Origin: an uncultured Faecalibacterium sp.
Lineage (GTDB): Bacteria > Bacillota > Clostridia > Oscillospirales > Ruminococcaceae
Direction of reading: 5' to 3'
Assembly (NCBI GenBank): GCA_934547065.1
Contig: CAKTEF010000005.1
Coordinates: 29,957 to 93,956, forward strand
DNA: 64,000 bases
Made by a program: the position numbers and the translations under genes. Positions 34,735 to 41,953 of the stretch are shown here, piece after piece (positions within the stretch are counted from its first letter, which is position 1; each line of letters starts with the position of its first letter). Under the pieces are notes generated by a model, which did not search any database, was not told the DNA's origin, and saw only the letters and a list, made by a program, of their open reading frames with translations.

Positions 34735-35021
34735 CCCTCTCCGTCATTGCTTGCGCAATGCCACCTCTCCCGGAGGGAGAGGCATTGGCAGGCCGGGCAA
34801 GCCGTACTGTTCGCTTGGGCCCAATGTGGCGCAAAGCGCCGGGCCCTGTCCTCATTGGTAGCAGCTGCTTTCCAAAGTACACCCAGGCCAGCAGCCGTGA
34901 ATCGAGACAGCGGAGCACTGCCGTCCCCGCACTGCGCAAGCTTTGCTCGGTCCGCAGGGCCACTACCGGCTCGCCAGTGGCTCCCCCTTTGGGGGAGCTG
35001 GCGCGTCAGCGCCTGAGAGGG
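34735..35021 (+). repeat. Composite MITE-like element, copy 1
   Basis: 287 bp bounded by CCCTCTC at the left and CTGAGAGGG at the right, with a hairpin at each end and a ~150-bp conserved core. The core is repeated, in reverse orientation, at 45645-45907. This copy carries an extra ~30 bp between two AGCAGC direct repeats. No ORF is conserved. It fills most of the 34688-35194 intergenic gap; another short repeat end lies at 34714. Confidence 0.75.
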
Positions 35022-35194
35022 CGAGGACGCTGACCGTGAGCCGCAACCCGGTACTGGCAACGTACCAGCGTTGCCGGAGAGGGCATGCCGCTGGCGGGGA
35101 GCCGCAATGCTGGTTCCAAATTATGCGCGGCGCTGCAAAAATATCCGTATAGCAAAAAACGTCCCGGCGTACAATAACCCCTGGGGGTGATCGC

Positions 35195-36334
35195 GTGAAA
35201 CAAACTGCTGCACTGCCCGGCCGCCTTACGCGGGTGCGGGTGCTGCCGCCGCCGGACCTGCCGTTCCTGGTGCTGGTGCTCACGCTGGTGGGCTTTGGGC
35301 TGGTGATGCTGGGCAGCGCGTCGGGGGCGGTGGCCCTGTACCGCCGGGGCGATGCCTATGCCTACCTGCGGCCGCAGCTGCTGTATGCGGCGCTGGGCAT
35401 TGCGGGCATGGGGCTGGCCAGCCGGGTGGATTACCACATCTTCCACAAGCTGGCCTGGCCGCTGCTGGCGTTTTCGCTGGTGCTGCTGACGGCGGTGCTG
35501 TTCATGCCCGAATACAACGGCTGCAAGCGGTGGCTGGTCCTGCCGGGGCTGGGCACGCTGCAGCCCAGTGAGATCGCCAAGTTTGCAGTGGTGCTGGTGT
35601 TTGCACACATCATCTCGCTGAACCACGACAAAATGCGCAGCTTTGCTGTGGGCGTGCTGCCCTTTGCACTGGTGCTGGGGGTGGTGGCGGCCCTGATGCT
35701 GCTGGAACCGCACCTTTCGGGCACGCTGCTGATCCTGGGCATCGGTGCGGTGCTGATGTTCGTGGGCGGTACCGGGCTGCGGTGGTTCGTGCTGGCCGGG
35801 GCAGGCGGCGCGGCCGCCATTGGCGCGGCCGTGGTCATCATGCCGGACCTTGTGCCCTACGCAGCCGACCGCCTGCGCTCCTGGCGTGACCCCTTTGCCG
35901 ACCCCCTGGGCGACGGCCACCAGACCATCCAAAGCCTGTATGCCATCGGCTCCGGCGGGGCTGCCGGGCTGGGGCTGGGCAACAGCCGCCAGAAGCATCT
36001 GTTCGTGCCGGAGCCGCAGAACGATTTTATCTTTTCCATCGTCTGCGAGGAACTGGGCTTTGTGGGGGCCTGCGCCGTGGTGGGGCTGTTCGTGCTGCTG
36101 CTGTGGCGGGGCATCACCCTGGCCGCCCATGCACCCGACCGGTTTGGGGCCCTGCTGGTGGTGGGCTTTACGGTGCAGGTGGCCCTGCAGGCGGTGCTGA
36201 ACGTGGCCGTGGTCACCAATACCATCCCGAACACCGGGATCAGCCTGCCGTTCTTCTCCTCCGGCGGCACCAGCCTGATGATGCTTCTGGGGGAAATGGG
36301 GATCGTATTGTCGGTATCAAGAGGGGAGACGTAG
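35195..36334 (+). CDS. ftsW: SEDS peptidoglycan glycosyltransferase FtsW/SpoVE
   Basis: 379 residues, GTG start at 35195 with GGGGGTGA 7 bases upstream. A polytopic SEDS protein with MLGSASGAVALYR near the first helix, an ASRVDYHIFHKLAW segment, GCKRWLVLPGLGTLQPSEIAKF, HQTIQSLYAIGSGG, PEPQNDFIFSIVCEELGFVG and the final GISLPFFSSGGTSL. It polymerises glycan chains from lipid II at the septum with a class B PBP. It could be FtsW or SpoVE. A terminator follows, so it is not cotranscribed with murA. Confidence 0.93.
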   Translation: MKQTAALPGRLTRVRVLPPPDLPFLVLVLTLVGFGLVMLGSASGAVALYRRGDAYAYLRPQLLYAALGIAGMGLASRVDYHIFHKLAWPLLAFSLVLLTAVLFMPEYNGCKRWLVLPGLGTLQPSEIAKFAVVLVFAHIISLNHDKMRSFAVGVLPFALVLGVVAALMLLEPHLSGTLLILGIGAVLMFVGGTGLRWFVLAGAGGAAAIGAAVVIMPDLVPYAADRLRSWRDPFADPLGDGHQTIQSLYAIGSGGAAGLGLGNSRQKHLFVPEPQNDFIFSIVCEELGFVGACAVVGLFVLLLWRGITLAAHAPDRFGALLVVGFTVQVALQAVLNVAVVTNTIPNTGISLPFFSSGGTSLMMLLGEMGIVLSVSRGET

Positions 36335-36345
36335 AATAAAACGCG

Positions 36346-36379
36346 AAGCCCACTGCCTGACCTGTGCGTGGGCTTTTTT
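36346..36379 (+). terminator. Terminator of ftsW
   Basis: An 8-bp stem AAGCCCAC / GTGGGCTT (36346-36353 and 36368-36375) followed by T-run to 36379. Confidence 0.85.
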
Positions 36380-36404
36380 CGTTCAGCACATGCAAGACCG
36401 GCTT

Positions 36405-36502
36405 GCCAATGGCTCCCCCTTTGGGAAAGACTCCCTCCGATCGGAGGGAGATGTCGCGTATGCGACAAAGGGAGGACAGCTGGCGCGCAGCGCCTGAGAG
36501 GG
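36405..36502 (+). repeat. Hairpin repeat interrupted by a 54-bp nested element
   Basis: The unit runs from GCCAATGGCTCC to CTGAGAGGG. Its stem is interrupted at 36425-36478 by a 54-bp sequence that starts GAAAGACTCCCTCC and ends GGGAGGACA. The same 54 bp appears inside repeats at 39981-40034 and 55154-55207. Confidence 0.75.
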
Positions 36503-36600
36503 CAAACCCGCGATAAATAAGCATACAAACTTGTCCCATGCACATCTGCGCCCATTTCCACATACCGTGGGGTATCTTTTGCGAAATGGGGGCTGCAATG

Positions 36601-37932
36601 ATGGAAAACCGGATCGTGGTATGCGGCGGCCGCCCGCTGGCGGGAACCGTGCGGGTGCCGGTGGCGAAAAACAGCGTTCTTCCGCTTTTTGCGGCATCGC
36701 TGCTCTGCCGGGACGAGGTGCGGCTGCTGGGTGTTCCCCGCCTTTTGGATGTGGAACACAGCCTTGAGTTGCTGCGGGGCGTGGGCTGCACGGCCCGGTG
36801 GGAGGGCGACACGGCTGTGCTGTGCGGGCCGGTGCGCAGCAGCACGCTTTCGGAGCAAACGGCGGCACAAATGCGGGCCTCCATCCTGTTCTGCGCACCG
36901 CTGCTGGCAAGGCTGGGCCGCGCCGAGACCAGCCTGCCCGGCGGCTGCCGGATCGGGGCCCGGCCCATCGACCTGCACCTGAGCGGCCTTGCGCAGATGG
37001 GGGTGGCGGAGCTGGAAGCCGGCCCCGGAAAGCTGGTGCTCACGGCTCCGTCCGGTTTGCACGGGGCGGCCATCACCCTGGGGTTCCCCAGCGTGGGGGC
37101 CACCGAGACGCTGATGCTGGCGGCGGTGTGTGCCCGCGGGCGGACCGTGCTGCGGGGGGCCGCGCGGGAGCCGGAGATCGCGGACCTGGCGGCGTTCCTC
37201 AACCGGTGCGGCGGCTGTGTGGAGGGGGCGGGCAGCTCCGTCATCCGCATCGAGGGGCGGCGGAGCCTGGGCGGGTGCCGGTTCCGCCCGGCGGCCGACC
37301 GCATTTTTGCCTCCACGCTGGCCTGTGCGGCGGCCGCCGCCGGGGGCCGGGTGGAGGTGGCAGGCTGCGCCCCCGCGCTGTATGCGCCGGTGCTGGAAAT
37401 TCTGGAACAAATGGGGTGCGGGGTGGAAGCCGCCGGGGATACGGTCCAAGTTTCTCGCTTTGGGCCGCTGTACGGCGTGGGCCGGGTGTTCACCGGGGCC
37501 TACCCGGCCCTTGCCACCGATGCCGCCCCGCCGCTGGCAGCTGCCATGCTCTGCGCCCGGAGTGAAAGCAGCATCGAGGACGTGATCTTTGAGCGGCGCT
37601 TTGGCTGTGCCGAAGGCTTTTGCCGCCTGGGCGCACGGGCGGCCGTGCAGGGCCGGGTGCTGACGGTGCGGCCGGGCGGCGTGCTGCGGGGGGCCGCCGT
37701 GGAAGCACCGGACCTGCGGGGCGGCGCGGCCTTGGTTCTGGCGGCACTGGCGGCACCCGGCACCAGCGTGATCACCCACGCAGAACATATCAGCCGCGGA
37801 TATGCCGGGTTTGCCCCGCTTCTGGCCGCGCTGGGGGCCCGGATCCGGCAGGAATCCGGGGCAGAAACGCCGAGCACGAAAAAAACCTCTGCAAAAAAAC
37901 AAATTTGTCTTGCAATCGGGGCAAAAAGGTGA
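36601..37932 (+). CDS. murA: UDP-N-acetylglucosamine 1-carboxyvinyltransferase MurA
   Basis: 443 residues from the ATG at 36601, with GGGGG 8 bases upstream; ATG 36598 and a longer frame from 36538 are possible. EPSP-synthase fold. Key residues are kept: Lys-Asn in VAKNSVLP, Arg in MRASIL, the catalytic Cys in PGGCRIGARPIDLHL, Asp in ATDAAPPL, DLRGGAALV, and Arg in HISRGY. Oddities are TDAAPP where TDMQAQ is usual, FERRF for FENRF, and a basic C-terminal tail (~25 residues). It makes the first committed peptidoglycan precursor. A second MurA elsewhere would be normal in Firmicutes. Confidence 0.9.
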   Translation: MENRIVVCGGRPLAGTVRVPVAKNSVLPLFAASLLCRDEVRLLGVPRLLDVEHSLELLRGVGCTARWEGDTAVLCGPVRSSTLSEQTAAQMRASILFCAPLLARLGRAETSLPGGCRIGARPIDLHLSGLAQMGVAELEAGPGKLVLTAPSGLHGAAITLGFPSVGATETLMLAAVCARGRTVLRGAAREPEIADLAAFLNRCGGCVEGAGSSVIRIEGRRSLGGCRFRPAADRIFASTLACAAAAAGGRVEVAGCAPALYAPVLEILEQMGCGVEAAGDTVQVSRFGPLYGVGRVFTGAYPALATDAAPPLAAAMLCARSESSIEDVIFERRFGCAEGFCRLGARAAVQGRVLTVRPGGVLRGAAVEAPDLRGGAALVLAALAAPGTSVITHAEHISRGYAGFAPLLAALGARIRQESGAETPSTKKTSAKKQICLAIGAKR

Positions 37933-37938
37933 TACGAT
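37910..37938 (+). promoter_or_regulatory. Sigma-A promoter of ftsZ
   Basis: TTGCAA at 37910-37915, a 17-base spacer and TACGAT at 37933-37938. It overlaps the last codons of murA and leaves a ~75-base leader before ftsZ. Confidence 0.6.
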
Positions 37939-38018
37939 ACAGTTATATAGTTGCAGTATGATATCATCTTGTGCAAAAAGCACAGGTTTACGATAACATC
38001 CGATGGAGGACAAAAGCT

Positions 38019-39185
38019 ATGGCACTGATGCTCGACGAAGAAATGGACGAAAACGTTACGACGATCAAAGTCATCGGCGTGGGCGGCGGCGGCGGCAACG
38101 CCGTGAACCGCATGGTCAGCGATGGTCTGCAGGGCGTGGAATTCATCGCCATGAATACCGACCAGCAGGCTCTGGCCAAGAACCATGCCGCCACCAAGGT
38201 GCAGCTGGGCACCAAGCTGACCAAGGGCCGTGGTGCGGGCGCAGACCCGGAGATCGGCCAGCGTGCAGCCGAAGAAAGCAAGGACGAGATCGCCAATGCG
38301 CTCAAGGGTTCCCAGATGGTCTTTATCACCGCCGGTATGGGCGGCGGCACCGGCACGGGAGCCGCCCCCGTTGTGGCCGAGGTGGCACATGACCTGGGCA
38401 TCCTGACCGTTGGCATCGTCACCAAGCCGTTCTCGTTTGAGGGCAAGCGGAAGATGGGCCTGGCCGAACAGGGCATCGCCAACCTGCTGATGCACGTGGA
38501 CAGCCTGATCGTGATCCCCAACGAGCGCCTGAAGATGATCAGCCAGGAAAAGATCACCCTGATGAATGCATTCCAGGCTGCCGATAATGTGCTGCGCCAG
38601 GGCGTGGAGTCCATCTCTGCCCTGATCAATGTGCCGGCATTCATCAACCTGGACTTTGCCGATGTGCGCTCCATCATGAAGGATGCCGGCTACGCCCACA
38701 TGGGCGTGGGCAGCGCCAAGGGCGCAGGCAAGGCCGAGAACGCCGCCAAGGCTGCCATTTCCAGCCCGCTGCTGGAGACCAGCATTGCCGGCGCACACGG
38801 CGTGATCATCAACATTACCTCCAGCCCCGACATCGGCCTGGAGGACGTGGAGACCGCCGCAGGCCTCATCACCCAGAGCGCCCACCCCGATGCAAACATC
38901 ATCTGGGGTACTGCGTTTGACGAGAACCTCTCCGACGAGATGCGCGTGACCGTTGTGGCCACCGGCTTTGACAACAAGCCCGCCGACGGCCTGCGCAGCA
39001 GCCTGAACAGCGCTTCGGCCAGCACGTCGGCTCCGTCGGCTGTGTTCAGCTCGGATGTTTCCGGCGCAGCCGGTGCTGCCAAGCAGCCCGCCGCTGCCGG
39101 TTCTGCCGCAAAACCGGTGGAGGAAGAAACCAGCGACAACCGTTACTACGATGAGCTGCTGGCGATCCTGAACAAACGCAAGTAA
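38019..39185 (+). CDS. ftsZ: Cell division protein FtsZ
   Basis: 388 residues from the ATG at 38019, with GGAGGA 8 bases upstream. Tubulin-like GTPase: VGGGGGNAVNRM near residue 20, the tubulin signature GGGTGTGAAPV near 107, NERLK and INLDFADV (T7-loop region). After about residue 325 there is an Ala/Ser-rich linker and an acidic C-terminal tail (YYDELLAILNKRK). It polymerises into the Z ring. No ftsA precedes it, which is common in this group. Confidence 0.98.
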   Translation: MALMLDEEMDENVTTIKVIGVGGGGGNAVNRMVSDGLQGVEFIAMNTDQQALAKNHAATKVQLGTKLTKGRGAGADPEIGQRAAEESKDEIANALKGSQMVFITAGMGGGTGTGAAPVVAEVAHDLGILTVGIVTKPFSFEGKRKMGLAEQGIANLLMHVDSLIVIPNERLKMISQEKITLMNAFQAADNVLRQGVESISALINVPAFINLDFADVRSIMKDAGYAHMGVGSAKGAGKAENAAKAAISSPLLETSIAGAHGVIINITSSPDIGLEDVETAAGLITQSAHPDANIIWGTAFDENLSDEMRVTVVATGFDNKPADGLRSSLNSASASTSAPSAVFSSDVSGAAGAAKQPAAAGSAAKPVEEETSDNRYYDELLAILNKRK

Positions 39186-39253
39186 CAACAAACGGCAGCG
39201 GTCCGGGAGGGGGCCGTGGTCTCTTGCGCGCGGGAGCGGGAGGAGGCAGAGGA

Positions 39254-39868
39254 TTGGAAGCAAACGACCTGTGGCTGCGCACCGAATGGCTGAGCTGCCG
39301 CAAAAACAGCGTGCTGCGCTGTGTGGAGCGTTATTATGCCGCCTCTGCCCGCGAGTACCGCTGCGCCCTGCGCAAGGTGCAGGAAGTGGAGGAAGCCATG
39401 GCGCAGGTTGAACCGGATCCCCGGAAAAAGCTCCCGCAGGACGAACAGGCCGAGCAGCTGAACCGCCGCCTTGCCGCCGCCAACGCCGAGCTTCGCCGGT
39501 ATCAGACCCGGCTGTTTGCCTGCGAGCGGGAGGTAGCCGCTCTGAAGCAGGAGAATGCCGAGCTGGAAGCGCTGTGTGAACAGGCGCGTCAGAACCGCCT
39601 GCTGCCGCCGCCCCCGCCTGTGCCCAGGGTGCTGGAACAGCCGGGCCTGCCGGTGATCGTGTTCCACCCCCAGCCGGAGGAGGAAATGCAGGCCGCACCG
39701 TCTGCCCCTGCCCCTCAGCCGGAACCGCCTCAGCCGGATCTTTCTGCGGAGCAGGAACCCGCAGAGGAACCCCTGCCCTTTTCCCAGCCGGACTGGAAGC
39801 CCACCACGGTGCTGGATCATCTCTCGGTGGATCTGGTCCGCCGGCTGGAAGAACTGATGAAAGCATAA
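39254..39868 (+). CDS. Coiled-coil protein of unknown function downstream of ftsZ
   Basis: 204 residues. A TTG start at 39254 is chosen because AGGAGG ends 7 bases before it. N-terminal helical region (EWLSCRKNSVLRCVERYY), a coiled coil at ~75-125 (LNRRLAAANAELRRY..EVAALKQENAELEAL), then a proline- and glutamate-rich tail ending in DHLSVDLVRRLEELMKA. No membrane helix. Being probably cotranscribed with ftsZ, it may be a division-associated factor, but I know no family for it. Confidence 0.65.
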   Translation: MEANDLWLRTEWLSCRKNSVLRCVERYYAASAREYRCALRKVQEVEEAMAQVEPDPRKKLPQDEQAEQLNRRLAAANAELRRYQTRLFACEREVAALKQENAELEALCEQARQNRLLPPPPPVPRVLEQPGLPVIVFHPQPEEEMQAAPSAPAPQPEPPQPDLSAEQEPAEEPLPFSQPDWKPTTVLDHLSVDLVRRLEELMKA

Positions 39869-39870
39869 CA

Positions 39871-39910
39871 AAAAGAGCTGTTGCACGAAACAATGTGTAA
39901 CAGCTCTTTT
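39871..39910 (+). terminator. Terminator after the ftsZ-linked gene
   Basis: A 12-bp stem AAAAGAGCTGTT / AACAGCTCTTTT (39871-39882 and 39899-39910) followed by more T, directly after the stop codon. Confidence 0.9.
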
Positions 39911-39921
39911 TTCGTAGTTCG

Positions 39922-40335
39922 CCCTCTCAGGCAAAGCTTGTCCTTTATCCAACCTCTCAGTCACGCTGACGCGCGCCAGCTGTCCTCCCTCTGTCGCTTG
40001 CGCGACATCTCCCTCCGGCCGGAGGGAGTCTTTCCTAGTAGGGGAGCCCTTGGCAGGCCGCCGCGTTCAAGTGTTGGCGCTTCGCTACCTTTGGTTCTGA
40101 TAGCGTAAAGGCTCCCGAAAAAGGCTTCCCCTAAGGGGAAGCTGTCGCCGTAGGCGACTGATGAGGTGGAATACCTGCGGCAGATGCTGGTTTTGGAGCC
40201 GCAGGCGATTTTAGCGGAAAATGAATCTCATGCCAAGGCCTCTCCTACTAGGAGAGGTGGCATCGAGCGCCAGCGATGATGACGGAGAGGTTGGACAGAG
40301 CAGGGCCTGCCCTTTGGCGTGCAACGCCTGAGAGA
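39922..40335. repeat. Cluster of hairpin repeats with one nested 54-bp element
   Basis: No ORF is supported in this ~425-base gap. It holds several CCTCTC-type and CTGAGAG-type repeat ends and two CCTAGTAGGGG / CCTACTAGG palindromes. At 39981-40034 lies the 54-bp nested sequence in reverse orientation. The last CTGAGAG end lies a few bases from the stop of the next gene. Confidence 0.65.
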
Positions 40336-40337
40336 AT

Positions 40338-40919
40338 TTACCGTACCGTGCTGGTGCGGTGTTCCATCAGATAGGTGGCCTGCAGGTCTGCGATGTGCAG
40401 CTTGACCGCCAGGGGGTATTTGTCGTAGGCTTCCGAGATGGCAAAGCAGCCGCCCTTGGCGGCATCGTCAAAGCCGCCCATGTGCCAGCGGATGGCAACG
40501 GCTTCCTCCACGCGCAGCTTCATGAACCGCTCGATCAGGAACACGCTCTTTTCGCCGTGGCCGTAGGGGAACAGATCCTCCACGCTGTAACTGGGCACTT
40601 TCTCCCACTGGCCGGTGGCCTCGTTTTTTACGTTTCGGGTCCCGGCCTTGTAGTAGTTGGCCTTGCACAGGTCGTGCAGCAGGGCACAGATGGCGTAGCT
40701 CTCCTCGCTTTCGCCCTCGGTGAAAAAGGTGTCGTGCAGGGCGTGGTAAACGTTCAGGCTGTGCATGCACAGCCCGCCCTCGCAGGCACCGTGGAAGCGG
40801 GTGGAGGCCGGAGCCGAAAAGAAATCGGTCTTGTTCTCCAGCCAGTCCAGCAGCTTTTCGCTGCCGGGGCGGCTGACATGCCGGCGGAAGATCTGCAAAA
40901 ACTCCTCGCGGTTGTCCAT
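40338..40919 (-). CDS. HD-domain phosphohydrolase
   Basis: 193 residues from the ATG at 40919. Metal-binding motifs: CMHSLNVYHAL, the HD pair in ALLHDLCKANYY, and later His residues in PYGHGEKS and AIRWHMG. It resembles single-domain HD hydrolases acting on nucleotides or phosphate esters; the substrate is unknown. It starts 1 base after the stop of the PC4-like gene, so the two are cotranscribed. Confidence 0.8.
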   Translation of the reverse strand: MDNREEFLQIFRRHVSRPGSEKLLDWLENKTDFFSAPASTRFHGACEGGLCMHSLNVYHALHDTFFTEGESEESYAICALLHDLCKANYYKAGTRNVKNEATGQWEKVPSYSVEDLFPYGHGEKSVFLIERFMKLRVEEAVAIRWHMGGFDDAAKGGCFAISEAYDKYPLAVKLHIADLQATYLMEHRTSTVR

Positions 40920-40920
40920 A

Positions 40921-41142
40921 TTACAGCTCCAGATCCTCCAGGATGCCCTTGAGGATGGCCAACTCGTCACTGCTCAGGGAGATGCCCTTGCCCATGCGGC
41001 TGCCGTCCGGGGACCAATCGCGGATGTCGTACTTTGGCTCGCCGTCGTTCCAGCTGATGAGGTTGAGCTGACGCTCCCAGCCGCGGGGCCGCTGCGAGAG
41101 CACGGCGATGCGCTGAACGATCTCGTATTTGATTTCTGCCAT
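40921..41142 (-). CDS. YdbC-type PC4/p15 single-stranded nucleic-acid-binding protein
   Basis: 73 residues from the ATG at 41142 (AAGGA upstream). The sequence EIVQRIAVLSQ, WERQLNLISWNDGEPKYDIRDWSPD, then GISLSSDELAIL matches the bacterial PC4-like fold. Known members bind single-stranded DNA and may act in transcription or genome maintenance. Cotranscribed with the HD protein; an in-frame ATG at 41178 lacks a ribosome site. Confidence 0.8.
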   Translation of the reverse strand: MAEIKYEIVQRIAVLSQRPRGWERQLNLISWNDGEPKYDIRDWSPDGSRMGKGISLSSDELAILKGILEDLEL

Positions 41143-41176
41143 AATTTCCTTACCTGCCTTTGCTTTGTTTGCTACC

Positions 41177-41205
41177 ATAATAAAAGAACGCGGCGCAGAT
41201 TTCAA
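41177..41205 (-). promoter_or_regulatory. Promoter of the PC4-like/HD gene pair
   Basis: TTGAAA at 41205-41200, a 17-base spacer and TATTAT at 41182-41177 on the minus strand, about 30 bases before the PC4-like ATG. Confidence 0.7.
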
Positions 41206-41295
41206 CAGGTAATTGGAAAATAATTTGAAAATAACGGAAAATCCGTGCAGGGATGCGGGCGGTGCGCACAAATCCTGTCGGAATGCAGGGCTGCT

Positions 41296-41685
41296 TCAGC
41301 CGTAGGGCTGATCCTCGCGCAGGCGGACCAGATCGCGCACGCCTTCCGGGTCGTCGGGGGCGGGCTGGCGGCTGTCCAGCTTCTGTTCGGTGCTGAACAG
41401 CCCCGGCGCATAGTGAGCCATCACGCTCACGTCCGTTTCCCCGGCCAGAAAGGCCGCTGCGTTTTTCTGGCGGCAGGCGGCGGGGGTGCCGTCGGTCATG
41501 GGGACTCCGCTGCCGGGATGGGCCGGGGTGCCGGGGTCCGGCGTGCCGTTGGGCACCTCCGGCGGGGGCAGCTGCACGTCCGGGCTGTCCGGTTGGCTGG
41601 GTGGCGTGACCGGCGTCTGCGGCAGTCTGCCCAGCGGCGGGCTCACCCGGCTGGATGTGGGGCCGACATCGTTGTGGTAAGACAT
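41296..41685 (-). CDS. Proline-rich protein of unknown function
   Basis: 129 residues. The ATG at 41685 has GGAGGTG at ideal spacing, but that site is the arm of a hairpin. Residues ~1-80 are low-complexity (P, G, T, S: PPLGRLPQTP, PDPGTPAHPG); ~85-129 are more ordered (CRQKNAAAFLAGETDVSVMAHYAPGLFS..), ending in DLVRLREDQPYG. No signal peptide. Preceded by an array of 15-base repeats. Its strongly structured leader suggests conditional expression. No family recognised. Confidence 0.6.
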   Translation of the reverse strand: MSYHNDVGPTSSRVSPPLGRLPQTPVTPPSQPDSPDVQLPPPEVPNGTPDPGTPAHPGSGVPMTDGTPAACRQKNAAAFLAGETDVSVMAHYAPGLFSTEQKLDSRQPAPDDPEGVRDLVRLREDQPYG

Positions 41686-41742
41686 AAAAACACCTCCGGG
41701 GATAGGTTGCCCTTTGGAAAGGCGCGTTATTCCCGGAGGTGT
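41686..41742 (-). promoter_or_regulatory. Shine-Dalgarno-sequestering, terminator-like hairpin before the proline-rich gene
   Basis: Arms 41742-41728 and 41704-41690 pair over 15 bp (one wobble). The 3' arm contains the GGAGGTG ribosome site and is followed by TTTTT and then immediately the ATG. It can act both as an intrinsic terminator and as a block to ribosome binding. Confidence 0.7.
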
Positions 41743-41744
41743 CA

Positions 41745-41895
41745 TTCTGTGAACAGAGCTCTAACCCCCTATGACCCTTGTTAGAGCTCTATACACAGAA
41801 TCACCTTGTTTGTGTACAGAGCTCTCAGTTTGTGTATAGAGGTCAGCTCTTTTTCAGAAATCGACATACTATCATTAAAATATTTGTGTATAGAG
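41745..41895. repeat. Array of TGTGTATAGAGCTCT repeats, two forming a 21-bp hairpin
   Basis: Five copies of a 11-15-base motif: 41748-41762, 41783-41797 (inverted), 41811-41825, 41831-41841 and 41885-41895. The first two form a 21-bp stem (41745-41765 with 41780-41800, two imperfect pairs). All lie between sbcC and the proline-rich gene. Operator array or competing-stem RNA are both possible; spacing is too irregular for CRISPR. Confidence 0.65.
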
Positions 41896-41953
41896 ATTTA
41901 AGAAAGGGTAATCATGTGGAAAGCTCTTTCTGGCTTTCCCAGAGGCCCAAAAG

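Noticed and set aside
37500..39893. 797-codon minus-strand ORF opposite ftsZ and murA
   Set aside because: Shadow frame; FtsZ is unmistakable on the other strand.
41745..41895. CRISPR array
   Set aside because: The repeats are 11-15 bases, in both orientations, with spacers from 5 to 43 bases, and no cas genes are near.
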